This document shows positions 11,751-22,300 of a stretch of DNA of 64,000 nucleotides, piece after piece. The DNA is from Talaromyces rugulosus (taxonomy: Eukaryota; Ascomycota; Eurotiomycetes; Eurotiales; Trichocomaceae), in contig NC_049566.1 in the NCBI RefSeq assembly GCF_013368755.1, positions 496,001-560,000 on the forward strand, given 5' to 3'. Under the pieces are notes generated by a model that searched no databases, was not told the origin of the DNA, and worked only from the letters and a program-made list of their open reading frames with translations. The stretch's first letter is position 1; each line of letters begins with the position of its first letter. The position numbers were made by a program, and so were the translations under genes.

Positions 11751-14177
11751 ATGGGCCGACAGTCTCTGCGAAACCCTTTCACCATCTCCGCTCGATCGTC
11801 GAGCATTCAAGCCGAAACCAACTACGGCGAGAGGTCGATATCAAGAATGAGAAGCCAAGAATCAATGATGGCTGACCGAAGTCGGAAAGCGCATCGGCTG
11901 CTGGGCGATTACAATCCAAACTCGCGATATCTGGACCGCGAAGGGAGTGTCAACGGGACTGTGGACTCTAGCGTGGACGATCACTACTCCATGGCTTCGT
12001 CCACAGTCGACCGGGAGTCAATCACCTCGTCAGTCCCACAGCATGAATTGCGTGTACGAGCGTCATCTCCGCTTCTCGGTCGTAACTATCATTCCAAAAA
12101 CCCAACGCCAGAGGTTCCACGGATACCGCAATCGGGTTCGTGGGCAGATATCATGATGAGTAAACCCGACCCATATGCCTTCGAAACCCAGTCGCAACAT
12201 AGTCTTGCCTATGGTGTCGTCGAAGATATGAAAGGAATCCGTTTTCCAAATCTCGCCTCAGACCACTACCAACAGCAGCAGCAACAACAACAACAACAAC
12301 AACAACAGCAACAGCAACTACTACTACAACAGCAGCAGCAGCAACTACTACAGGCCCAGGAGCGTCAAAAACAAACCAAGAAAAAACGCCCCAGTCGGAT
12401 CGACCTGTCTCTTCTCTTCCCCAGACCAAAACCAGCCGCTGAGCCTCTACTCTCACCTCAACGCTTAACGAACTCGCCTTCTCCGGTCCTTTCGGAAGCC
12501 TCTATTGCTAGGAAAGTTGCGCCGGTAAAACTGACCAAATCCCGTTCCAGGAGCAATAGCAGGAAAAACGGTCTCGACAATGTCATTCCGGAGGAGTCTC
12601 CTGCGATGCCGAGTCAATCACGAAAAACGGTAGATTGGTTCGACATTCCCGTGGAAAAGACTATTCGTGTTGATCATATGGCTTCCGACTACACCGATGA
12701 CGAAGAAATCTCACCCAAGATGGCTTTCCGCCCTACACCAGAAGCCCGCCAGCCGCAGCCGCAGAGACCCCCATCTCAGAAGGATACCAACTTTTCGCAG
12801 CCCATGTCTATCCGGTCATCGCGAAGATCGTCCTTGACGTCTGGCACGTCTCGTACATCTCGCGGCACATCCCGCAGCGTCGAATCGCAAGTTAGCCCGC
12901 AACCGACCACTCAGTCCTCCGACCGAACCCGTCCCTCTCTCCAACCATGGCAACCCCAAGGCGATCTTCGATCGAAGCGGTCGCAGGGGAAACTATCTAA
13001 GAAGAGCAGCAGCAGTACTTTGAGAGCCTTTGACCTCTCCAAGACGAGCGTGCTATCACTGTCGTCATCCGAAGATGAAGACGAAAGCGAAGACGCCCGG
13101 GAAGACGACGCCAAATATGGCGAATCTCTCGTAAAAGGAGCTGCGCCGCCTCGAATGATACGGGCGAGTATCTCGACATACGACGGGTTCGAGCCTGAGA
13201 TTTGCACTGCCGAAGCCGTCATTCCAACGAGAGGGCAACCCCTGACGCAATTCAACAGAACAGCACCACTACCACTCTACAGATCGCATTCGAAAATGTC
13301 AACCGACAGCTCCGACTCGCGTCGTACCGTTCGGCAGCGCTCCAATGGTCGCAGCCGAGATCCATCGCTTTCCTCCGTTACTCGATCAGCTTCGAACAGG
13401 AGGCTAGAATCACGTGCTTCTACCAGGGTGCCATTGATTGAAGAGCAGGAGGAGCTTGCTGATGTTCATGAAGAAAATGAAGAAAACATCCCTAATCTCC
13501 TTCCTGTGCCATCTAGCAATAGCACACAGTCTGCAGAAAAGAGACGCAGTCGGATTATTGCGGTTACGAGGCAGGAAGAATCATTGTTAGAGGCTATGAG
13601 ACAACGGAATGGGCGGTTCACGCCTAGTATTTTCCATGAAGTGACATCAACCAGTGCCGATTCCGATACAGACTCGAACAGCAGAGTGTCGCCAAAGCCT
13701 CGCGCGCAAGAGGCGAGCCAGCCGTCTTATGATACCTCATTTCTTCGGCTAAGTACCGCTATGTTCCCGTCCCCAGGGTCGCAGTCGGGTGGTGAAGGTG
13801 CCGTCTCCAAAGAGAAAGAAGCCTTTATGTCTCTGAGCTCGACATCTGATAGCGAACAGAGAACAGAGTCTAACTCGACTGCATCCCCCCGACTGAGCCT
13901 GGCTTTTTCCGAGACCCAATCGTCCTCCTCGACAACCGGTCATACCTCCCCAATGACGCCGACGCTTCCAATCCATCGTTTCTCCCCCCGAGCGCCTCCG
14001 CCATCACACGCACCTCCCCCGATCCCAGACGCGGCGCGGCGTCATTCGCGGCGGCGAACAGATAGCAGCGAAGCCATTGTTGTAGAAGACTCTGCAAATG
14101 GCAAAGACGAAACCGAATATCCGCTCTGGGCGATCAAATGGGCTCCGGATTCTGTCGATCTGGCCGTTGCGCATTAA
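11751..14177 (+). CDS. Ser-rich polyQ protein, function unknown
   Basis: An 808-aa single-exon protein. The frame is open upstream to 11427, but 11751 is the first ATG in good context (ACACAATGG) after a pyrimidine-rich leader. The product is almost wholly disordered, rich in Ser, Arg, Pro and Thr. It has an N-terminal stretch that looks conserved (MGRQSLRNPF), a glutamine tract at about residues 176-203 coded by mixed CAG/CAA, an acidic Ser patch (SSSEDEDESEDAREDD) and many RxxS and SP sites suggesting phosphorylation. The C-terminus ends in an ordered-looking EYPLWAIKWAPDSVDLAVAH. I do not recognise the family. It may be a fungus-specific regulatory or polarity-related protein, but no domain shows this. 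Confidence 0.75.
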   Translation: MGRQSLRNPFTISARSSSIQAETNYGERSISRMRSQESMMADRSRKAHRLLGDYNPNSRYLDREGSVNGTVDSSVDDHYSMASSTVDRESITSSVPQHELRVRASSPLLGRNYHSKNPTPEVPRIPQSGSWADIMMSKPDPYAFETQSQHSLAYGVVEDMKGIRFPNLASDHYQQQQQQQQQQQQQQQQLLLQQQQQQLLQAQERQKQTKKKRPSRIDLSLLFPRPKPAAEPLLSPQRLTNSPSPVLSEASIARKVAPVKLTKSRSRSNSRKNGLDNVIPEESPAMPSQSRKTVDWFDIPVEKTIRVDHMASDYTDDEEISPKMAFRPTPEARQPQPQRPPSQKDTNFSQPMSIRSSRRSSLTSGTSRTSRGTSRSVESQVSPQPTTQSSDRTRPSLQPWQPQGDLRSKRSQGKLSKKSSSSTLRAFDLSKTSVLSLSSSEDEDESEDAREDDAKYGESLVKGAAPPRMIRASISTYDGFEPEICTAEAVIPTRGQPLTQFNRTAPLPLYRSHSKMSTDSSDSRRTVRQRSNGRSRDPSLSSVTRSASNRRLESRASTRVPLIEEQEELADVHEENEENIPNLLPVPSSNSTQSAEKRRSRIIAVTRQEESLLEAMRQRNGRFTPSIFHEVTSTSADSDTDSNSRVSPKPRAQEASQPSYDTSFLRLSTAMFPSPGSQSGGEGAVSKEKEAFMSLSSTSDSEQRTESNSTASPRLSLAFSETQSSSSTTGHTSPMTPTLPIHRFSPRAPPPSHAPPPIPDAARRHSRRRTDSSEAIVVEDSANGKDETEYPLWAIKWAPDSVDLAVAH
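12270..12352 (+). repeat. CAG/CAA glutamine-coding microsatellite
   Basis: In-frame run of CAG and CAA codons with a few CTA/CTG (Leu) interruptions inside the Ser-rich protein gene. The mixed codons make it less prone to slippage than a pure CAG tract. Length variation between strains is likely. Confidence 0.9.
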
Positions 14178-17100
14178 GTTCTTTTTTCTTTGTCTTTCTG
14201 GATACGGAGTACACCTTTGCGTGTAAAAAGCGATGACTGACTGTTTCCTGATGACTTTCATAATTCATGTTGAGCGAAAATACGTTCATTTCTTGCCAAA
14301 GGCATATATGTATATTTTCCCCCGTGTATCTTCTATATTCAGCGCTTTTTTTTTGTCAAGCATGGGCAGGAACTGTAACAATACCCTCATTTATTCTGTT
14401 CGTCTACATGTGGATAAATTCTTTTTTGTATATACTGCGTATATTACTGATCATACGTATCAATTGATGTACATGTATATGAACGCTATAAACCTGCCAT
14501 AATAGGTAGTCACGTGATGATAGGAAAGATATACTTCTGTCTTGATAAGAAGTATACAAAACAACCAACGCTCATTGGAAGGGAATCGTATACTTTGTAC
14601 TTTACTACTCGAAAGAGGGCCAGGAAGTATACGATATACAATCTAAGAAACCTGAAGGACTGGATATAAAAGGAAAGATTTCCAACTTTAATTGGATCAA
14701 CCTGCAAGATATGGCATAAAATTAGGGCTTTTAATTCGGATAACTAAAATTTCCAATGGCTCTCGAAAATACAATTTTCAAATGCCTAGAGAAATGTAAG
14801 AGATCATATAAATTTCACTTAGATACCCTGATTACCATATACCAAAAGATCCCTACTACTTCTGAATTTTGTAGGGCTAGAAAGATTAATAATCCTACTA
14901 CAATTAAACAGGTTTAGTTGCCCAAACATGTTAATTTTATAGACATTGATTGGGTTCCAGTGGAGTTCAAATGTGACCTCTGGGTCCAGATTCAGACATC
15001 ACCAGGGACCCATGCAAGTTTCCTCTTTTACTTTCTTTATTTAATATATGTGTGGTGTACAGCTAAGTTGTCGAATATATCCCATGCTACAGTCCCTAAT
15101 AGCAATAGTATTCACATCTAAGTTTGTATTCCAGCAATGGCTACCCTAGAGCGAATCTCTGCCTCTGGGTCTGAGTACCGAAGGAAATTACGAAGCTGTG
15201 AATATCTAATACTAAACGACGGAAGACCGTAGCCAGAGTGCACCTGGGCGATGCCCAAATAGGCACCGCCAGGTATGACTAGAATTTTCCGGCGCCAGGA
15301 CTCATCCCCCTCCACGGTCTAATTTATGCCTACCGAATCCCTTGCAAAAATATCTTAAACGACCCAAGATGGATGATGATATCACCGTTTGCCTCCAACG
15401 GATTGGCCCCGGTAATCACAAAAATATGCGAAATTTCGGTGACTCCAGGAGCTTCTATTGGAGTGAATACATATAAAGGCATGTGGACAACTCTCAAGTC
15501 GGACTTGGACAAAGATCGTAATCCTAATATCCCCTCTCGCCCACTCGATCATTATACTGGAAAGTATTACAACAAAATCCATAACTGGTTCCTGGATGTC
15601 AACGTTGGCGAGAACAAAAATTTGGTATTTGAATTTCAAGGTTGGGCTAGCGAAAAGCACCAACTTCGTCACTATAAAAAACGGCGTCTTTACATGGGAA
15701 ATGACAGCGGAAGAGTCGATTGCTAGAGACCGTTGACCCGATCTTGCTGCGTCAGTTTACCTGTTTTATTTCGAATCCAATGACAACGGGATATCAATGC
15801 ACTAAAGTGGATACATGACTGGGCAGTTCCTGAAGGTGAAATCTTTACAAAGAAGAATCATGTCATGTCTGTTGACAACAGTCAGAAAGTCGTTGAGGCA
15901 AACAAGTAAGTTTGATTTGACCATATCGGAAGACTTTGTCTTTTGAAATGACGTTTAAGGCGTTCTAATACCGAAATAAAACAAAAGGGAATTTCACGTG
16001 AATGGAATGTCGGCCAAAAGTGAGCTATGAGATTACAATCAAATTTGTTGGTGTTTAGAAGACTTTGCCATACATGTACATCCATATTCATAAGTATATA
16101 CATGAGTGGTTAATCCTTGACTTTTGTTTCTTGACTTTCTTTTCCAGCCTTTAATTATCAAATTCAACTTCCGGGGAAATTACATGGATGTATATGAGCC
16201 TCAGGAGAACTTTACATAGGGAAGACGACATTTGAAAATAGTCGGCCTTCTATAAGCGAAATTTAAATAAATACCACACTTTGATGTTTTTATAAAATTC
16301 CCCAAGCTTATCAATTGATCCTTGAAGTAGTGACTGAAATATTAATCTAGCTGAAACAGCCAAGGCCCGACCGTAAACAGCTAGGCCAATTCTAGCATGG
16401 AACCATATTTTATTATATCAAACATGTTGATATTATAATAACTATCTCTAAAATACAACAAGCCAGCAGCATTTTGACAATCCTAACACATGAACAAAAC
16501 TCCGTATGTACCCGTTGTATTCGGTAGACGCAAATCGCTTGGTCTCGGCCCATGAAAGCCCCCCACTGCTCGCTAGCTGGGCTGCTAATTGTTAGTGACT
16601 GGCACCTGATTGCCTGCTGACCCAGTGAAAAGACCCAAGTCCCAAACTAATTCCCCGGATTGGCAGATCGAGCGAGAAATTCGGCCTTGAGGGATAGGCC
16701 TAGTATTTGAGCACTAGGCTTTTTCCGTCGCACTACTTTAATTACCAGTGCGGCCAGCCATCAGGGGGAGGAGCGAAGGAAGAAAAAACTAAAAGAATAA
16801 AAAGAGCCGACTTTTACAAAACGAACATCGTTTTTCTGTTTCATCCACTACTCCACAACATACCATATACGATAATTCGATCGTCATCCGGTTGTGCGAT
16901 CAACCGCGCCAAGATCCCGACGTCATTGATCGTCCCCTTAAACGGCCTCCGAACAACACAGCCAAACCTTGAATGAATTATTCCCCCCAACCACCCTCTG
17001 CGTCTTGAGGCAAGACGAGACTGCACATCCATCGCGGGGTGTCAATATACCGGTTATTGTTCTTTTTGGGCATACTACGATAAAACTTTATCACACTAGG

Positions 17101-17201
17101 GACGACGGACTTGATTGCTTCTGGAATATTTTCCTGCGCGAGTCCAGTCTTCGACCGCACACAACAACAAAGAACACAACTCGCATAGCGAGGCAGACAG
17201 G
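14178..17201. other. long AT-rich intergenic region with a gene relic
   Basis: About 3 kb with no intact gene. It contains the beta-lactamase-family relic described separately (15373-15861) and a minus-strand open stretch at 15118-15315 that looks protein-like but is unassigned. AT-rich filler surrounds both. The last 600 bases (from about 16550) regain normal composition and should contain the promoter of the transporter gene. Confidence 0.55.
15373..15861 (+). pseudogene. decayed serine beta-lactamase-family (AmpC/penicillin-binding-like) gene
   Basis: A broken copy of the fungal beta-lactamase-related hydrolase family (Pfam Beta-lactamase type). The first part reads ITKICEISVTPGASIGV, which matches the N-terminus of these proteins just before the catalytic SxxK region. 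It then jumps directly to C-terminal-type sequence (LDHYTGKYYNKIHNWFLDV, then QLRHY), so the central catalytic part is missing. Downstream pieces lie in other frames: FTWEMTAEESIARDR after a frame slip near 15675-15681, FESNDNG near 15770, and INALKWIHDWAVPEGEIF from 15793. At least two frameshifts, one stop and an internal deletion are visible, so no functional product is expected. Family assignment rests on recalled family wording, not on a search. Confidence 0.62.
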
Positions 17202-18752
17202 ATGGGGGAGCGTTCGCAGAGATTGCGGAAATCGAAATTTCCTTTTCACGCGATATCTATTTTCCTGGTAAGCGCTGACTTTGTCCTTGTCCCGAAAATG
17301 GGCCAGCGAGCTAATGAATGGGTATGTTTTCACAGTTGACCGTACAATATGCTTCGTCCGTCGTTGTAAGTCGCAGTCTGACGTATCGCTCGTTCGTCCG
17401 TTGCTAATATACTCGCCCTAAATGCAGTTACTCCATTATTCGAGAATTATGCCCGCCGTGGGTGGAAAACGCTATGTGACCTCGACTGCCGTCTTCCTGA
17501 CAGAAGCTATTAAACTAGCCATCTCCTTGACGGTGGCGCTGTACGAGGTTTCCAAAAAAGTCCCTCCCTCGATGCCGGCTACATCGCTCTTCTTTTCTCT
17601 GATAAACTCCATCTTCTCGGGCGACAGCTGGAAGCTCGCTCTCCCCGCCGTCCTGTTCACCCTCGCAAACTCCCTTCAATACATCGCGCTGTCAAACACG
17701 GACCCGGCCACGTTTCAAATCACCTACCAAATCAAGATGCTCGTTGCGGCTGTTTTTGCCATTTTGCTGCTTCGCCGGAGTATTCCAGTGCGCAATTGGG
17801 GACTGTTCTTGTTCCTCATCATCGGCGTGGCCCTGCTCCAGTTACCCGGTCAGGAATCAGACGAACTTGTCGCCCACGACGACTATCTGCATTTCCCTCG
17901 GTCACTGGAAGAATGGAAACAACGGGCACGAGCACCTGCGGCAAACCTGCAGAAGCGATCTGCTAGCTACGAAGGTATTGAAGAAGATATGCTGCTCGAG
18001 CACCCGCCCTTGAACCGACGCATTGGTTTACTTACAACCCTGTTTGCTTCTGTTGCCTCGGCTCTTGCGACGACATATCTTGAGAGAGCGTTTAAAGACA
18101 GCGCTTCGCCAAAGTCGGTGTGGATGCGGAATGTTCAGTTGGCTCTCTATTCCGTCTTTCCGGCTCTGTTTGTCGGCGTCGTATTCCTCGATGGCGAGAC
18201 GATTGCAACCCAGGGCTTTTTCGGAGGTTACAACTGGGTCGTCTGGGCGGTCATTGCGACCCAGACTATCGGCGGCATTGGCGCTGGTTTCACTATCGCA
18301 TACACGGACAAGACTGCAAAAACCTGGGCAACCGGCTTCAGCATCGTTTTGAGCATGATTACCAGTCTGTCTGTGTTTGACCTACAATTATCGGCTAATG
18401 TCAGTACTTGATCACCTTGCATTAGACCACATTTGACTAACACTCTTCTCACCTGCAGTTCTCCATCGGTGCGGCCATTGTCTTGGTTGCAACTTTTCTC
18501 TACGGCAGCCAGCCCTCCAGCATCCCCGTCAAAATGCGCCCTCCGCCCATTCGCATTGAAAGTTACGAAAAGGGCGAAGATGGCTCGGGGGTTGTGTCGC
18601 CTCCCAACGATTTCTCTATCAAACTTCCTACCACCCCGTTGCTGTCTGTTGCCGGGCTGTCATCGTCCAGGCCAACGTCGCCGAGTCATTCACGAGTCAA
18701 GTCCAACCAGAATGTCCCCGGCGGTGGATATTTCCCTAAGCTTGAAGAGTAA
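17202..18752 (+). CDS. nucleotide-sugar transporter (UDP-galactose/UDP-GlcNAc type)
   Basis: Golgi or ER membrane antiporter that imports UDP-sugars for glycosylation. Exons 17202-17267, 17336-17365, 17428-18399 and 18459-18752 give 453 aa. It is a polytopic membrane protein of the SLC35A / nucleotide-sugar-transporter family, with about ten hydrophobic segments. Family hallmarks are the N-terminal LLHYSRIMPAV block, the PAVLFTLANSLQYIALSNTDPATFQITYQIK-like region near residues 108-138, and a late GIGAGF segment. A hydrophilic loop sits at about residues 180-220, and a Ser/Pro-rich cytosolic tail occupies the last 90 residues. The second exon has only 30 nt. Substrate specificity cannot be read from sequence; UDP-galactose and UDP-GlcNAc are equally plausible. 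Confidence 0.83.
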
Positions 18753-19349
18753 TCGGGGATTTCTATTATTTCAGCAAAAGTAGTGTCCATTTTATTCTCC
18801 GCTTCTCCGATATAGAGTATAATATCATGTTCGGGTCGATAGCTAGATAATTCCTAGGATCTAGCTTTTACTATTCTTGGGAACAAAAAAGAATGGAGGA
18901 AATATATGTTTCAGAGAGCGAGAGAGAAAATTAGATATAAAAAGGCGCAGTACACTTATTGGTTTTTTTTCTTCTGTCTGGCTATTTGTATTTGAGCGCT
19001 TGTTCTGCCCAGGGGGGTTTGGCTATAGCATGGGATTATTGGGGTTGTTTCTTCGTACCTTTCTTCTATCATGATTTACGATTGTTTGCTCTTCTTCTCT
19101 ACTTCATATCTACACAAAATCCGTTGTAGAAATTCAGTATTCGGCTATTTGCTTCATATTGTTGTTGTCTTGTTCAGCATCCTGCTGTTGATGGACTGAC
19201 TGGCCAAATAAGGAAGGCGCAGTTGCTCCTTCCCAAACCGTCCACGTCGGATCCCGCAAACTTACTCTCGACGTCTTCTTCAACATCTTCTCTTTTTCGA
19301 ATACAGATTGATCCCTACCTTTTTGACATCGTAACAGGAACCCTTGAGG
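18753..19349. other. intergenic region
   Basis: About 600 bases between the transporter stop and the Mer3 start. The left half is AT-rich with a T-rich 3' flank. No gene is seen. Confidence 0.5.
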
Positions 19350-22300
19350 ATGTCCGCAGAGTACTTCCTCTCTGGCCCCGTCCGCCGCCAGCCTCTTTTG
19401 CCCATTGATGACGATATCCCCTTTGATACATTTGGTAAAAGACGTGTCTCGACAAACTCATAGCGCAGAAAATTCCGACTAACTACTCTCTGCTGTTCAG
19501 ACCGAGAGCTGCTAGCTGAGCTTACAGAACAACAAGGCTTCCAAGATCATGGCCCGTCTTCTAGCTTTGCTCGCTTTCCTTCTTCCACGCAGACTAGGCA
19601 TGCGTTTCGCACCCCGGCAGGAGATCACACCTCACAGTTCGTGGGAGGATGTAGGTCGATTTCTCTCGAGTGTATCAATAAGTTCTTGCTGATCTGGTTG
19701 TCTAGTGTCTGCTCCTATAACGACTCCGGTTGTAGGGCAAGAACCGAGTTCCGAGGATACCGGTGGTCTCCAGTCTAGCCCATTGTTGCGGTACTTTAAG
19801 CCAAATAAGCCAGGGACATCTGCAGCTTCAAGATCCTTGGACAGTCGCCATATATTAACTGGTATTGATGACGATTTGGATCTGCAGAATAGTCCATCGA
19901 CAGGAAAGGGACGCGCATACCCAACTCATGTTGACCTACCGCATCAAATATCGTTGAGCCATGCGCCCCCTATAGTACAAGGTATCAACCTCATTTCGAC
20001 CCAGCAACTGCCCGACCGCTTTCGATCTTTGTTCCCTTTCCCTCTATTGAATGCCGTGCAGTCTAAATGCTTCCCTCATGTTTACCAAGATGACTGCAAC
20101 ATAGTTGTATCAGCTCCAACGGGCAGTGGTAAAACCGTGATTATGGAGCTGGCAATCTGTCGTCTGGTCAACAACTTGAAAGATGGTCTGTTCAAAGTGA
20201 TATACCAAGCCCCTACCAGGTCTCTCTGCTCGGAGCGTTTTCGGGATTGGTCTACAAGGTTTACATCCCTTGGCCTGCAGTGTGCTGAGTTGACTGGTGA
20301 CACGGAATATTCCCAGCTCAGGGCAATTCAAACGGCCAGTATCATAGTCACAACGCCGGAAAAATGGGACAGCATGACAAGAAAATGGAGGGACCATTCG
20401 AGGCTGATGCAACTTGTCAAGCTCTTCCTCATTGATGAGGTACATGTTCTGAACGAGAGTCGCGGAGCTGCACTCGAAGCGGTAGTGTCTCGGATGAAAT
20501 CTGTGGGCTCTAATGTACGGTTTCTTGCTTTGAGTGCCACGATCCCAAACTCGGAAGACATTGCCACTTGGCTGGGCAAGAGCGATACTTTTCAGCATCT
20601 ACCAGCGCATAGAGAGCATTTTGGCGAGGAATTTCGCCCAACAAAATTACAAAAGTTTGTGTATGGGTATCAATGCAATGGCAACGACTTTGCTTTTGAC
20701 AGATTCTGCGGGTCCAAGTGAGTTGGTTTTTAGGCTGCCATGGGTCTTCGTTTTTGCTTACTGGTGTGGCTGATTAGGCTACCTGAGATTATCTCCAAGC
20801 ATTCGAAAAGAAAGCCAGTTATGATATTCTGTTGTACGAGGAATTCTGCTATTGCTGCGGCAAAAGATCTCGCCAAATTGTGGACCAATACTATTCCTCG
20901 TAAACGGCCTTGGCCAGTTGGGCCCAAGATACCTATTGTCAAGAATCCAGACTTGAAAGGAAAGTGGTCTTTTCAAAATAATATCGGCACTTTTGCTAAC
21001 TTCTTATAGCTGTCATTGGTGCTGGCGTCGCTTTTCATCATGCCGGGTTAGAAAGTGATGATCGCCACGCCGTGGAGAATTCTTTCCTGAAGGGTCAAAT
21101 CAGTATCATTTGCTGCACATCTACTCTCGCCGTCGGAGTCAATCTCCCCTGCTACTTGGTGATAATAAAAAACACAGTTTGTTGGCAGGATGGTGGGTGC
21201 AAGGAATACTCAGATTTAGAAATGATGCAAATGCTTGGCCGCGCTGGTCGCCCGCAATTTGATGACAGTGCTGTCGCAGTCATACTGACCAAAAAAGACC
21301 GTCTTTCATATTATGAGAAATTAGTATCGGGAACGGAACAACTAGAGAGTTGTTTACATCTGAACCTAATAGACCATTTGAACGCGGAAATTGGACTCGG
21401 CACGATCGGAGACCTCGAATCTGCTACAAAATGGCTCGCTGGGACATTTTTGTTCGTGAGGCTAAGAAGAAATCCCACTCATTACAAATTGAAGGAGAAC
21501 GCCGACCGCAGAGATGAAGACGAGATGCTTAGGCAAGTGTGCGAAAAGGACGTCAAGCTTCTCCAAGAATGCGGCCTTGTCACAACGGAGGGTTCGTTGA
21601 AGTCGACTCCTTATGGAGATGCAATGGCCAAGTACTACGTCAAGTTTGAGACTATGAAAATTCTACTTGCTTTGCCTCCCAGAGCAAAGGTTTCAGAAAT
21701 TGTGAGTCACCTAAACATTTCCTCTTGTTTTCTTCGCTGAAAGATGTAGCTTTCCGCAATCTCACAGGCCGACGAATTCCGCGAAATCCGGCTTAAAGCT
21801 CCTGAGCGTCCTCTGTATAGAGAGATTAACCGTGGCAATGGCATCAGGTTCCCTATCAGAGTTGACTTGTCACAGCATGCACACAAGGTTTCTCTTCTTA
21901 TTCAGTCTGAACTGGGTGCTTCCGAGTTTCCCTCCGCGGAGCAGTATCAAAAGCATAAATTCCAACTTCAGCAAGACAAGACAATGGTTTTCACCCATGT
22001 TAACCGCCTTCTTCGGTGTGTTGTTGACTGTCAGATTCACAACGAGGATGGGATCGCTGTCAGGAATGCTCTTGAACTTTCCAGGAGTTTTGCTGGTCGG
22101 GCCTGGGAGAATTCGCCTCTTCAAATGAAACAAATTGATCAAATCGGAATTGTTGCTGTCAGAAGGCTGGCTAGCGCTGGCATCACCAGCATTCAAGAGC
22201 TGGAAGAAACGGAGGCGCATCGAATCGACACGTTATTAAGCAAGAACCCTCCCTTTGGGACAAAACTGCTCTCAAGGCTTGCAGATTTTCCAAAGTTGCG

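Noticed and set aside
7934..17201. Secondary-metabolite cluster around the dehydrogenase
   Set aside because: No polyketide synthase, peptide synthetase, terpene cyclase, cluster regulator or exporter nearby.
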